From contig JADNRX010000352.1 of assembly GCA_015501595.1 (NCBI GenBank), positions 1 to 56,498 on the forward strand: DNA of 56,498 nucleotides, given 5' to 3'. Made by a program: the position numbers and the translations under genes. Numbering within the stretch: position 1 is the first letter of the stretch; each line of letters begins with the position of its first letter. The stretch is from Hymenopellis radicata (Eukaryota; Basidiomycota; Agaricomycetes; Agaricales; Physalacriaceae). Of this stretch, positions 10,769 to 22,197 are shown piece after piece. The notes under the pieces are model-generated. The model saw only the letters and a program-made list of their open reading frames with translations. It did no database searches and was not told the DNA's origin.

Positions 10769-12322
10769 TCATAGCTCACCCCGAAAGACAACAACGGTTA
10801 AACCCTCTGCTCTGAGCATCCGAAGACAACCTATCATGCGACAAAGCTCTTCCTCAGCGTTATACGAGTGGCCGATGGATAGGCGGACACTTTGTAACCG
10901 AGCCACCTCTCTTCTGTCGATATGCCAGCGGGATTGAATCATGAGCGTCAACGAGCGAAGGAACTGTACGAGATCTAGACAGTACGTGATCGTACACTCG
11001 AAATGAATCATTTGTGACAGTAATAACGGCGTGGCGGAAGCAGCCAGATCTACAAGGTCCCCAGTCGCCTCCGTCACTTCGAGCTTGAATGTTTGGATAG
11101 ATGATGACATGAAGGTTGAGACGAGCCGGGAGATCGCTGTGCAATTGACAACCTCAATATCAACGGATGCAAGCGATGATTGGGCTAGAAAGGATCTGAG
11201 AGCAGATATGCAACCCTCAACGACAACATCGGCGTTTCCGATCCAAAGAGTAGTGAATCTGAGTTCCGTCAAGGATGTGCACCGAAGATAACGTAGCAGC
11301 CCAACATGCTGGATATCAAGGTACTTCAGTTTCGAATGAAGCATAGAGTCAGATGGTCCTGATTCTTCTCGAGAGTAGGTGGTGAATGAATGGAGATTAG
11401 GGCAATGTGCGAGTATTTGACAGTCATGAAGGAATGATGTGGAGCTGAGGTGAGTTTTGAGATGGGTTAGCTGATGCCAGGGAAATGCCCCCCACTGGGA
11501 AATTGAACCTCTTCCCGGGTGGACGCCATGCAGTTCAAGGGATCGCAGCTTTGGCGCATGTCGAAAGATGTCCAGGATTTGTGCGAGGGTCCAGGTTGCA
11601 AGGCCCTTAAAATCCCACACATCAAGCGACGCTGTCTCTAAAAGCGGCAATTCTCCAACTTCACCTAGCGACATATAGCTTTTGGGCGTCCCGGAAATAA
11701 CGATATCCCGCCAGCGCAGGGAATGTCGTTTGACAATATCAACAAACACTCCACTGGCTATGTCGTTCATCAGGGGGTCCATGTCGTATTCGAACGACAA
11801 GGGCAATGACCTCTCGAAGACGGTTGCTAACATATCGTAACTGCCCTCCGGATAGCCGCCGGGGGTATAGATATGCGATAATGGTGGCAATTTCGACCAC
11901 GACCACAGCGACGAAGGCGCTGAGGTTATTTGCCTCCAAAGGCGGCATACATGTCCGAGACGCCATGGTCCCTTAGTCACGGAAGAGGAGCGGTATGGTA
12001 AGGGCTTCATGGTGAGTTTGAAAATCCTCATTAAGACCTCGACGGGAAGCCTGTGGACAGGGGGAAAGAGTTTGATATGCGCGCTGTGCAATTCTTGGAG
12101 GGAATCTAGTTGGCCGTGAGCGTCGGTCAAGGCAGCGGTGAGATGCGCAATCCGCCCCCGGCATGATGCCATGTCCTGTTCGATATTGTGCGCAGCGTCT
12201 AGGACGGCATGTCGCTCAGGCGTTGGTATATCAAAAGCGATACATTTTCCAAGATGAGCGTGGAATGGGGATGGGCGGGAAAGAAAAGAGCGAGGACCGC
12301 AATTTGGGCAGGTGTCAGACAC
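10769..12322 (-). CDS. F-box protein with N-terminal CPNC motif
   Basis: An open frame of about 517 codons. It begins after an acceptor (GTTTTAG at about 12323) preceded by a GTAAGT donor about 57 bases upstream, so the first exon lies beyond 12380 and was not identified; the initial codon here is not ATG. Residues about 4-8 are CPNCG; residues about 45-80 form a coiled coil (IEQDMASCRGRIAHLTAAL ... SLQELHSAHI); the F-box follows (FPPVHRLPVEVLMRIFKL, then WRLGHVCRLWRQITSAPSSLW). The rest is LRR-like (LEHLKTHLSS-type text, HAPKLRSLELHG). This coiled-coil plus F-box layout is typical of agaricomycete families with many members. It looks intact. Confidence 0.8.
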   Translation of the reverse strand: MSDTCPNCGPRSFLSRPSPFHAHLGKCIAFDIPTPERHAVLDAAHNIEQDMASCRGRIAHLTAALTDAHGQLDSLQELHSAHIKLFPPVHRLPVEVLMRIFKLTMKPLPYRSSSVTKGPWRLGHVCRLWRQITSAPSSLWSWSKLPPLSHIYTPGGYPEGSYDMLATVFERSLPLSFEYDMDPLMNDIASGVFVDIVKRHSLRWRDIVISGTPKSYMSLGEVGELPLLETASLDVWDFKGLATWTLAQILDIFRHAPKLRSLELHGVHPGRGSISQWGAFPWHQLTHLKTHLSSTSFLHDCQILAHCPNLHSFTTYSREESGPSDSMLHSKLKYLDIQHVGLLRYLRCTSLTELRFTTLWIGNADVVVEGCISALRSFLAQSSLASVDIEVVNCTAISRLVSTFMSSSIQTFKLEVTEATGDLVDLAASATPLLLSQMIHFECTITYCLDLVQFLRSLTLMIQSRWHIDRREVARLQSVRLSIGHSYNAEEELCRMIGCLRMLRAEGLTVVVFRGEL

Positions 12323-12383
12323 TAAAACAGATCAAGGCTCTATCCGACAAGTTCGCGGCCACACTTACTGTTAGCTGCACCTA

Positions 12384-12849
12384 CGTGAGCTGGAGAACGG
12401 CTAGGGTAAGCGTTAGATAAGGAAAGCAGAGAGATAGAATAATGAGATCTCGTACCAATGGTAGTTACAAGCAAGTTGACGCTCCTGCCTTATTGGGCGA
12501 GATCGGCGCGTGCGCGTCGAATAACTTCTTCTCTCGACGCGCTCATCATCTCGGCGAGACAGTGGCGAGACTGCCTCTGTCACTCTTCTCTGCTATTAAT
12601 TTCGACCCCACCCACCAGTCTCGGTATGTTTGGGCATCCTCGGGAATGTTCCCTGGTCCCTTTCCCCTTGTGTACTGGTCTTGACCCGCACCGGGAGTCA
12701 GCTGGAATACCCTTTTCCAGGCCTCTCTCTTTCTCGTGCAAGATGACGCCACCAGGTGGTGTCCCAAGTCAAGTCCACTGACAAAGAACCACTACCGCCA
12801 CCTGATAAACCGGCTCATCGAGTAGTCTTTGTACTACTTGCGCCTCTCG
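12384..12849. other. No gene recognised between F-box gene and LINE tail
   Basis: This interval should contain the first exon and promoter of the F-box gene on the reverse strand, but no ATG in a convincing frame was seen close to the GTAAGT donor. Confidence 0.4.
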
Positions 12850-13368
12850 GTCTCAAAGCATAGAAAAGCTCTCATTCGACTGCTCCTGTCAGACCATCCG
12901 TTCGCGCTGGAACAATATTAATTACGGCGCGCAGATAGATACCACCCGTTCGTGCCACGCAACGAACGGTGGTGCCGTCTATGTGGAACTGAAGTGGAGA
13001 CGCCGGAGCACGTTATTCTTCTTTGCAAGGCCGACGATGACTTGATCACACTCAGAGAGGGACTACTCCGCAAAATCGCTGTCGAACTGCCAGCATTAGG
13101 TCTGATGCCAGGACTCTCCGAAGATCATGATGCCGTTGAAGTGCTCAAATCAATGATCTTCCAGGACAAGTGCCTGCCATTGGTAGCCAGGCTGATCTTC
13201 GAAGTTGCTGAGTTGTACAAGCAGTACGAGCTCCCACGTCCGAAGCGTGGTGCTCCTCTGCCGGTGCTTCGCATATGGAAGAGACGTATACCTGGTGCAA
13301 AACCTATGTTGGCTCAATTACAGGTAGCAGTGACGACGACGACGACAGCGACTCAGACTGTACCATAA
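12850..13368 (+). pseudogene. 3' end of LINE-type retrotransposon ORF2
   Basis: The frame reads SKHRKALIRLLLSDHPFALEQY, an in-frame TAA at 12919-12921, then LRRADRYHPFVPRNERWCRLCG with ETPEHVILLC. The C-x2-C ... H-x4-C arrangement is the zinc-finger-like segment found after the reverse transcriptase and RNase H part of fungal LINEs (zf-RVT type). The frame continues to 13368 with a Thr-rich tail coded by GACGAC repeats. No reverse transcriptase core is present upstream, so this is a 5'-truncated, nonsense-bearing copy, as usual for LINE insertions. Confidence 0.8.
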
Positions 13369-14263
13369 CGTAGCATTAGCACCACCAAATTTATTTGCTT
13401 TTGATTTCCTTTTGGCGACCCACTCTTGAGTCGGTTTCGGAGCCTTGAGCTCCTGACTGTGCACCAGAGGCGCGCGGCGACCTCCTTAAAGGCGGAGATA
13501 TCTCCGTGAGTACTTAGTGCATGGCGTGAAGGCTGGAGTTCGCCACTTACAACGCTTTCACACCCGGCCGTTCCTGATAGGGACCTTGTGCCGGCTTCTA
13601 CCTACCTACCTACCTACCACACATTCGAGGAATGTGGTCGTTTCCTATCATTCTCGCGGTACTCGAATACAGGTGCAAGTAATGTCCGACTACACTACTT
13701 GCGCATCCACTATCCGCACGCTCTTCAGTAGTCGCGCCCAGCTTGCCTTATTGTAAAATTGAGAATTTTGCTGCGAGGGCCTGAGGAATGATGGGATCTT
13801 GAATGCCTGTGATCGGTCCGAGTAGGCCTACAGATGGACTAATAAACAACAACAATCCTTCCTTCCTGTACTGAATCACTCTGGACGCCACGCTTCGCCT
13901 GTGTTGCTTATTGAAGCTCTTTGAAGAAGCCGGGTGTATGGAGTGGTGGCGTCTATCTGTATCTGACTCATATGGTTGTCGCGAACCTTGTTTCGTCGAT
14001 ATGCTGTCACATAGAACAAGATGGTCCGGCATCGCGGATGAGATGAAGGTAATAATAGTACCCTCCAAGACGTACAAATTAATAAATTAATGCGTGTCCT
14101 GATACAAAATATCTACAGCTTTAACAGATCGTGACGTTCATGAGCACACAGATTCCTCAATACGGGATAGTCATAGTCTTATGCAGTCACCAGGATAGAA
14201 TCGATGTGTAGTACATTGGGGTGTTTGCATCAAGACTGAGTTGTACAGGTATGTATTACATAG
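13369..14263. other. LINE 3' flank and intergenic sequence
   Basis: Contains a short TACC microsatellite at about 13599-13617. No convincing gene; the 3' end of the E(z) transcript on the reverse strand may extend into the right part. Open frames here start at non-ATG codons. Confidence 0.45.
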
Positions 14264-16925
14264 CTACGTTTCTTCTTCTGGCGAACCTGCCTTGTGCATG
14301 CTGGTCTTCCAATAGTTCTCTCCATAAGACAAGGTGAGTTCATTGCGGCCATCGACAGGCGGCTCTGGGATGAGGTCAACTCGCAGCGGCAGACGACAGA
14401 CGGTCTCACCCACCTGTTCTGAGCACAATGTGTTTCTCTTCATTCGCGTGGATGACTGAAAAGATGCATAGATGAGCAACCTGAGAAGGGCCAATAGCAA
14501 TCAACCCACCATGAGCGACGCAGTTTGCATATTGGTCTCGACGTTTTGAGTGTTTGCTCTTCTTCTTGTTCGACTTGATCTCTGACTCTGGCCTAGCCGG
14601 CTTGTCGTTGAGGAACCTGGTTACATTCCCCATCGATGCAGCATCAATGGTGGCCTCATCATTGAGTTCAAACACATAATTTCGATGCATGTGTTTTTGA
14701 AATGATTTCCTCCAGCTTCGAGGTCTTATCGATTTCCTTGATTTGGCCATGATATTCTGCGGCGTAAGGGTACACTTGAAAAAGGAGATGCCATGTAGCT
14801 CACCACCGAGATAGGTGTTTGCCTCCAGAACATCGCTCGAAGATGAGAAAGCTCCGCTGCCATATTTAGATTGTCGAATGCAGATCAAGTCCTGGTATTT
14901 GAATGAGTAGTTGACAGTGCGTGAGACCTGAAAGAGGTGCTTACATCCTTGGTGGTAGCACGCTGTACATCTACGTTATTGCAGAGGCGGCTATGACCTG
15001 GACCAAAATCAAAGTCAGTAGCATAGCACTTGGACTCCCATCCCATACCTGGAGATGGGCCTTTGGTATCAACGCTTTTCCATGCTATCTGGTTCCTGTG
15101 AGAGATCAAGTTTAGAGACTTCCAGTAGGAGGCTACACGGGACAAACCTCGCTCCGCATTTGCGGCATAATTCTGGATCACACTCTTGCGCCTGCTGAGC
15201 ACAAGGGCAGTTGTTGGATATGCTGCATCCCCCTCCACATAACAGGAGCAGCCCTTTCGCCTACGATCGCCTGTGCATCAATGCTAGGTTACTAGTATCC
15301 AATTGCGAAAATCAGTAGCCACTTACAGGTCAGCGCACAGTTGCAACTACGCAGACACTGGCGTCCCAATAAATAGCACCGACAGTCTACGACCGTCTCA
15401 TCGCACGGTCCATCGTGTACGCAGGGGTGAACGCTGCAGAAGACTGGTTACAGAGAGTGCAATTGACTAGGTAAAATCATGGCATACGGCAAGGAGAACG
15501 ATTGCTCGGGCAGCTTTGGAGGACCTCGGGCTTCCGCCAGGTGAGAAGGTCCAGAGGATGTTCTGCAAGAGTCAGGCCTCTTATCAGCCTGACTCAAGAA
15601 GCGCGCGCGGTAAAGGAAAATCTAGTATAGGTTTCAAATTCTGGACCTGGAAGGACTGGAAGTACTATGTACCTTGCTACAAGGCAGTTTAGATGTAAAT
15701 GAAAGATCACAGGGTAGGATGTCCGGATCAATCTGTAACACGCCTATGATGAACTGATCTTTGTCGATGTCGGATTCCGCCTGACTCTGCACGTACATCA
15801 GTCTTGGTCAAGATGAAGAAAAAGCCATCTCCTGACCTTTACTTCGTAGCTATCCATATCCAGATGCTTGAAGCAATCATCCCCACAGGGGGTAACATCC
15901 GAGTCGTGCAGTTCCTCCGCAGACAACTTGGCCATTTTCTGTAAAATGACAGGAAGACGACATCCTGTCGTCTCATCCTTCACCACTAACAGAACAGAAC
16001 AAGATTACTATCGTAGGAAAGCGCTAGTCGCAAAACTCACCTAGATGCGTTCCGCACGCCACACGTTCACATGAGAGACAATACGCCGGCTCGCAGGTGT
16101 TGATAGCGTCAAACACACTCTCAGTCTTCAAGTCGGGGAGCTCTGGATTGTTTCTGATATCATTGAGAATGTCGAGATCCTTCTCTCCGAACCAATCCAG
16201 GCCCTTCGGCCAGTCCCTGTGCGCCACCAAGTTTCAATTCAGGCTTTTTCTCGTCAGAGCACAGATTCACCTTTGAAAAATCGCCCAGAGCGAGCCGGAG
16301 TCATGCCCAACCTTCCCCAACAGGTTGCCCAGTGTGTTGAGCGGAATTTCTGCCTTGTACAACCTCTTGATGATCTCAATTCGCATAATCTCGACTAGGC
16401 CGAGCTGTGAGCGCCACTACTCCAGAAACAAACGGACTACGCACCATCAGGATCCTCAAAGTCATTTTGCCACGCATACTTCAAGTCCGGATTCTCCATC
16501 ATACAGTCCCGCAAAAACTGCTCCGCCTTGAACTCGGGATCGTCCGCATAAGGGACGTGCGAGAGCCGCCCCGCGCGGAGTCCAAGGTCCGCATCCTCTG
16601 GGAGAAGAACATTCCTCGATACCGGGGCGCAGGACGTATACGGAGGATGCGGCGCTATGTTGTTTTCAATATTGACAATAATACAATCCTCGTCGTCGAT
16701 GAGGCATGCATCCATCCCGCCGAGCTTGAACTCGCCACGGTCTGGAAAGGAGTCATCTGGGTTCTTGCACGCCAAACTATCAATGGACGCCTGCGCATCG
16801 TCTTGCGACCATTCATTAAACTCGCGGTAAACTTCCTCGACGATTTGGAGTGCCTGCATTTCAGCCGATAAGTCGACGTTGGACACATCCATTTCGGTTG
16901 ACGAGTCGACGTAGGAGCTATCCAT
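14264..16925 (-). CDS. E(z)/EZH2-type H3K27 methyltransferase (PRC2 catalytic subunit), many exons
   Basis: PRC2 catalytic subunit that methylates histone H3 Lys27 in the nucleus. Reverse-strand exons with GT-AG introns of about 46-60 bases: ATG at 16925 (MDSSYVDSS), exon 1 to 16445, next exon from 16394 (VEIMRIEIIKRLYKAEIPL), then DWPKGLDWFGEKDLDILNDI, then a Cys-rich pair (CLSCERVACGTHL) and PCGDDCFKHL, both matching E(z). The CXC region reads HPCVHDGPCDE, CRCYLLGRQCLRSCNC, RKGCSCYVEG, NNCPCAQQAQECDPELC, KCGAR. The SET domain follows: LCNNVDVQRATTKD, YGSGAFSSS, YLGEYHGQIKEID, NYVFELNDEATIDA, NVTRFLND, ANCVAH and a final ELTLSYGENYW. Two single-base frame breaks occur in homopolymers (G run at 15229-15233; A run at 14694-14698). 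The usual RFxNHS is RFLND, followed by a Lys-rich insert before ANC. Confidence 0.88.
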
Positions 16926-17206
16926 ATCGAGTGTAGAGGTCTTTCGTCGGCTCTTCAACTGGGTGGAAGTAAGTCGACGAAATCAACTGTGGGAACGCAG
17001 CTCTCAGAAGAAAGCAATTAAAACTATGTAAATTCTTATGGGAAATATTAAGTACATATGCAATATGTATTATATATATGCATTGTACAAGCGCTTATAC
17101 TTTTTACCTTGACAACTCTCGCCTCGCCCTCCGAAATGGCTAGAACCAAGCAGTCAGCTGTCCGTTGTTCAAGGTGCTCAAATCCTTGAACGGAACAATC
17201 TTCCTC

Positions 17207-17441
17207 TTATCGAGATGCGGCCGGGCTTGCTGTGGACGACGTACTTGAAGTGTGATTTCCATCGACAATGGCCGCGATGTTTGAAATGATAACAGCCTCG
17301 GGTCTACGTGCCACCTAAAATCAGTCGTCTAAACAAATTGATGAAAGCGGCGTGTCCTAGAAAGAAGACCGCGTCGTCGCCTGAGAGAACTCTCGCTCCA
17401 GCGGCGTCTGCATCGGTTATAGCATTGCCAGAGGATGACAT
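17207..17441 (-). CDS. Small hypothetical gene
   Basis: From ATG at 17441 the frame reads MSSSGNAITDADAAGARVL then DDA. Removing a 54-base-like intron (GTCTTCTTTC to TTTTAG) continues with VARRPEAVIISNIAAIVDG and a Ser/Thr/Ala tail to a stop at 17207. The splice is plausible but untested. A second open stretch further left (EHLEQRTADCLVLAISEGE) could be another exon. No family recognised. Confidence 0.3.
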
Positions 17442-17564
17442 TATGGAAGTCCATTAGCGGAATAATTGAATGGGAGCCTTGTCCAGATTAGTGGTGTAAA
17501 CGATACCCCAACAGAGGAATGACGGAGTACAGCCGGAAGAGAAACAAGGGAGATAACTGCGTAC

Positions 17565-17799
17565 CAGTGATATTTATTGATAACCTGCTGTCGGGGTCCA
17601 ATTTCCAGCAAGCCTCGTTTGACGAAACGGTCTTTGATCTGCTTGTCCTTTGGCGTATTGTAAGACGCCTTTGGGAGCGGGCTATTCTCGTCGATGTCGG
17701 GGGGCCTGAGACGATCATGTTAGTCTTGACCATACAACCTATGCTGAGGATCGCTTACTTGTTTGTTCCTTTACCGTTAACCGGTTTCCTGTCCGTCAT
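17565..17799 (-). CDS. Small hypothetical gene, N-terminal exons
   Basis: ATG at 17799 starts MTDRKPVNGKGTNK, then a donor GTAAGC at 17758 and an acceptor at 17706; the next exon reads PPDIDENSPLPKASYNTPKDKQ and then KDRFVKRGLLEIGPRQQVINKYH before a donor GTACGC at 17564. The continuation is unclear. The spliced reading is charged and coding-like, while neighbouring frames are not. Family not recognised. Confidence 0.35.
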
Positions 17800-18079
17800 C
17801 AGCCTCGATGAGGCAATGTACGTCTGAGCTGCCTCTGTGAGAGCAGCAGCACCGAAGAAGACATCACGCGACAAGAGGCTTCAACACGCCAAGGACCTCC
17901 GGACTTCCGCGATCTATGTCTTTGAAAACGATCCACTTCCCCTGCCGCATGGCTCGAACCAAAACGCCCTCCTTCCGAGAAAGCTTGTGCTCTGGCACAC
18001 GAATGCATCGTCCGTAGGTGGGGACTCTCTCTCTCACACGGCCACGACCATCGCCATGTCGCCGCCGCCCTGGGATGCC

Positions 18080-19740
18080 GCAGAGAGAGCGGGTATACTT
18101 TCTGAAGTGGACCTGGTTACGGAACAGCTGGCCAGATCCAGGGTGCGGTCGGGACGCGTTCATTCCAAGGAGGCTAGGATATTGTGAGGTGTTTGTTCTG
18201 TTGCTTGAATAACACGCAAAATGACGAACCTAATGTTCTACAGCTCCATCCTCATCTCCAAGCCGTATTTCGTCTGCTGTTCATGCTCGTCATCCAAGAG
18301 ACTATCCGGCTGATACAAGCAAAGACCCAGCACGTACCATGACGGCAATAGCGAGTTCAACCCCAGCGCAGCGCTCTTCAGCGACGTTCGTGTGGATCAT
18401 ACGTCCCAAAAGTTTCTGTCGATGGAAAAGAAGGTACACGCACTCACAAGCCTCAATTCTTGTAAGCCCTTTCCGGAAAATAAACCGGTTATGCGTGGAT
18501 TCCTGACGATGACGTGAGCCGAGGGAACATCAAGCCGAACGTGAAGTGTCCGTACCCGAGTTGGTCTTTCGCAGCCGGTCGACCTTCTTGTACGTTGAAA
18601 CTGTCTGAGCCGGGCAAAGCAAGACATTCTAGAAGGATTATCAGAAATGGAGACAAGATGGGGGAGAATCCGGCTACTTACGCTTCATCCTCACATTGTA
18701 GGCAGCCGACTGCTCCTCGCGGAACACCAAGTGTAACCTCAACATACCCTTTTGAATGCTACATATCCGAGATAATATATCCTAGAGGATCGTGAGCGAC
18801 GCCGAATTCAGAGCAGAGAGCAAACCTACCGATGGCTCGCCAGTTGTCTCCATGTAACGATAGCTCTGATGAAGTCAACTCGTTACCCGCCCAAGGTAAC
18901 CGTTCAGCTGCGAGCCGTGACTTGACACGGCTTCGGCGAGGTCAGGACAATGTCCACCCTGCCGTGCACGTCAGGACTTTCCCGACTGTCTGAGCCGGTG
19001 GCCAAGGGCAAAGCAAGACGTTCTGAAAAGATCATTAGAAATGGAGAGAAGATGGGGAGAATCCGGCTACTTACGCTCCATTTAAAAATGTATATACTTG
19101 AGCATCGACTGCGCTACTAGCGGAACACCGAGTGTAACCGCAAAATCGACTCCAGGCAGTCGCAAGGGAGGTAAACCCTATTGAATGCTGGGCTTACATA
19201 TCCGAGATAATATATCCTAGAGGATCGTGAGCGACGCCGAATTCAGAGCAGAGAGAAAACTTACCGATGGCTCGCCAGTTGTCTCCATGTAACGATAGCT
19301 CCGATGAAGTCAACTCGTTACCCGCCCAAGGGACCCGTTCAGCTGCGAGCCGTGACTTGACACGGCTTCGGCGAGGTCAGGACAATGTCCACCCTGCCGT
19401 GCACGTCAGGACTTTCCCGACTGTCTGAGCCGGTGGCCAAGGGCAAAGCAAGACGTTCTGAAAAGATCATTAGAAATGGAGAGAAGATGGGGAGAATCCG
19501 GATACTTACGCTTCATTTAAAGATGTAGATACTTGAGCATCGACTGCGCTCCTAGCGGAACACAGAGTGTAACCACAACATCAGCACCAGACAGTCGTAA
19601 GGGAGGTACACCCTGTCGAATGTTGGGCTTATTTTCTTCCTGTGGGCGTCGTCGCTGTTTCTCCATGACGGTAAAAGACAAGTCCTCAAGGCTTATGTCA
19701 GTCCGGGCATAAGCCGATCTCTCCGATCTGTAGATCATTG
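18080..19740 (+). repeat. Cassette array B with flanking unique ends
   Basis: The same family as array A. On the reverse strand it begins near 19666 with an ATG (MEKQRRRPQEEN) that runs in frame into the cassette segment SGADVVVTLCVPLGA. It continues through about two and a half cassettes, then a conserved 76-codon segment (18627-18397, RQFQRTRRSTGCERPTRVRT), and ends in a degenerate copy of the YTRSLCGI exon also seen at 25930-26080. The same order of parts, inverted, occurs in D at 41281-42640. Confidence 0.85.
18240..19666 (-). other. Candidate exon-repeat gene within array B
   Basis: See array D for the clearer copy. Reading on the reverse strand gives an N-terminus MEKQRRRPQEEN, repeated cassette exons, the RQFQRTRRSTGC segment and a C-terminal exon. 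Whether this is expressed or is a decayed transposon gene cannot be told. The intron signals are conserved between copies. Confidence 0.3.
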
Positions 19741-19821
19741 GGAAATACTTCTCAGCGTCTTCCCATCATCATCCGTCTCGAGCGTGCTAGTCAGATACCC
19801 CCAGTCCATCGCTCTTCCGCC

Positions 19822-20912
19822 ATGGCTTCTGACGCCCAGCCCGACAACATCACCGACGGTCCTGATATTCAACGACTGCGCTCCATCCGCTTGGATGAGG
19901 ATCCTGGTCTCATGTGGCCCCATCAAATGAGATTTGAAGTACGCATCTTCTTCTTTTCCTCGCCAGAACGGAATGACCCACCCCGAGTTCAGGAAGTAAA
20001 ACGCCGCATTGGAGAGCCGAATGCCCGCCTTATCTTCTCCAAGTTGAAAGCAATGGATAAGGCGGACAAAGCGTGGAGGACCGAGGCAATCTGCAAGGTG
20101 CGTACTCATCTATCCTTTCACGAACATTTACCAAGTTTGCACAGCTCTGTAGAAATGCTCAATTCAAACCTAACTACACTTTTGTCTGTGCGTGCAGGTA
20201 TTTGATCCATTGCGTATGTAGCCTGTTCCTCTTCCTTGGTATATCTGGTCACTCAAAGAGTTTCAGTCTTGTCAGCTGGGACGTCTTCAGGTGCACTGTA
20301 AGTCGAGTTCACGTACAAGAAACCTATCTAACCCCCCATCTAGGCTCGACCTGCCCGCAACCAGGACTTCGTCAGATGGTCCACATCAACTGGGTGACCG
20401 GGGACCTCGTCAAACAAACTGTTGTCAAAAAGAATCGCAATCAGCGTCACAAGAAAAAACCTCTCAGTCCCGAAAAGCAGCAGGCTTACGCTGAGCGTGC
20501 CAGGGCCAATCATGCACAGTACATTGATCGACGGCCAGAGCTACCGCAACCCCCCAAGCGGCCTGCCCCTGCCCCTGGCATCTTTGCGTCAAGGCCCCGT
20601 GCAGTCATGACCGCAAGGCCACTTCCAAGGATGATGGCGCGTCCTCACCCGTATTCCCGTCGTCCTCCCTCTCCCCCCAGCCATTCATCACCGGAGGAGG
20701 ACTCTGGCGACTCGGACGCGTCCGCAGACATGTATGTCGATGAAGTGAGCCAGGAGGAGAGCGACGAAGTGAGCGAGGAGGAGCGCGATGAAGTGAGCGA
20801 TCATGAAGTCGAGCCTGACAGGGTGCGGCAGGGGAAGCCGCTAGACCAACGGATATATGCCAATCGATGGGGGCATCATTCCGTTACGGGTGAACGCCTG
20901 ATTCATCGCTAG
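19822..20912 (+). CDS. Unknown protein with basic and acidic C-terminal region, several exons
   Basis: ATG at 19822 (MASDAQPDNITDGPD). Exon 1 runs to 20096 (WRTEAICK), donor GTGCGT, acceptor TTGCACAG near 20143, and a second exon reads LCRNAQFKPNYTFVCAC. Further short introns are likely near 20215-20340. The last exon runs from about 20341 to a stop at 20912: VKKNRNQRHKKKPLSPEKQQ, a Pro/Arg-rich section with RRPPSPPSHSSPEED, three acidic repeats of the type EVSEEERDE, and a tail with YANRWGHHSVTGERLI. No family recognised. The start lies only about 80 bases beyond array B. Its C-terminal part is duplicated at 22182-22524. Confidence 0.55.
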
Positions 20913-21798
20913 GCTCAGTAAATAGTTTGGAAGACCGCTGTATGAAGGGGACCTTGAAAGGTTGAGAGGGTTACTGTGTTGTGGTTCCTTATCATATTTT
21001 GTATTTACAAGTCCGAAATCCCTTACAGCTTTACCTCCCTCCGTGCGGGCTCGTCTCGCTCTGTCTCCTTTCCAGCGCCATCTTCCTCTCTCCCGTGCGC
21101 TTACCCGCTACTACCATTAAGTTTTGACGTGCTCGGACAACAGTAAGATGGCTACTCGCTGCAGGTCGCAATGGTGTGCAAGTCGATTTAGGCGTGACTT
21201 GTGACGGTACGCGTTTAGGGGTAAAAATGGTGCTGGTGGTGCCACTGGTGGAAGTATAGGTTCTTGGGTGGATCCGCTCTGCGTGTGAATTTACGAGGTG
21301 CAAGTCCGGGGACACTCCCGACCTACCAACGACGCGCACTGACAAAACGCCTTTGGGAAAAGAAAACTAATCGTTATATCGCGCTACAATTTTCCGTTGA
21401 CTTTTGGTGTCCTTCTGTTCAAAGTCGAACGAGATTACAGGCCCGCAGGACACGTTTGGTGTGATGTCCAAGGGGGGAAACACCCTTCGACCGCTCGTTT
21501 TATCACTGGAAGGAGCGGCGAGGAACTGGGAAGACGAAGTAACTGGCACTGCGACCAATGAAGCGGCGTAAAAGGCGAGTGCCAGAGGACGGATTGGTGG
21601 CGACAATCTCATCGCGGCATGTCACTTGTAGAGAAGTTTGACCTCGACGCATCTGATCAGTGACGAACTTGGTCTACCATAAGCGGCTGCCATCCAATAC
21701 GCGCACAGGTAATTGAGGCGATGAACCTCTCTAACAACCGACAGTGATTACGCCCGCAGATACTACATCTGATACGTGTGTAGCTAGTTCAATAATAA
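20913..21798. other. No gene recognised
   Basis: Intergenic sequence between the acidic gene and the next reverse-strand frame. A reverse-strand frame at 21612-21367 begins with a leader-like hydrophobic stretch (IRPLALAFYAASLVAVPV) but without a clear continuation. Confidence 0.4.
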
Positions 21799-22197
21799 TT
21801 AAACATACCATTCTGGGCTAACGAAGCACCTAGGAAGCCTGCTCCAAACCTCGTTCACCCCTGCAACTTCATACAAGATAAGATTGCTCAAAGCCGTCTT
21901 CTCCCTTTCCTTCATCTGCAGGCTTGAATCCTTCAGCCTCAAAAGACCAGACTGAATGCTCTGCTCGTTGAAGTCGAGTGAACGCAAGGTCATAGCAATA
22001 CTTGGACCAGTTACTCGCCCGCGAATAACCTGTAGACCCGCTGTCATCCCTTGCAACATGCACATGATGGATACAAGGTTATTGCTTGATGCCTTCCTAG
22101 ACGCCGCGAATGCCTGCATCACAGAAAGCATGTTGTTGAATCTCCACAGGGTTGCCATGCGCCGCGAATCATGCGCACCATGTTGATTGACGGCCAA
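21799..22197 (-). CDS. Hypothetical helical protein fragment
   Basis: An open frame of about 132 codons, helical in composition (RRMATLWRFNNMLSVMQAF, then SIMCMLQGMTAGLQVIRG, then NEQSIQSGLLRLKDSSLQMK). No family recognised. Its 5' end runs into the duplicated tail of the acidic gene at 22182, so the real start is unclear and the piece may be a truncated fragment. Confidence 0.35.
   Translation of the reverse strand: MAVNQHGAHDSRRMATLWRFNNMLSVMQAFAASRKASSNNLVSIMCMLQGMTAGLQVIRGRVTGPSIAMTLRSLDFNEQSIQSGLLRLKDSSLQMKEREKTALSNLILYEVAGVNEVWSRLPRCFVSPEWYV

Noticed and set aside
20073..20340. Long unspliced frame upstream of the acidic exon
   Set aside because: It starts at GTG and runs through good donor and acceptor sites; the spliced reading from the ATG at 19822 is more coherent.
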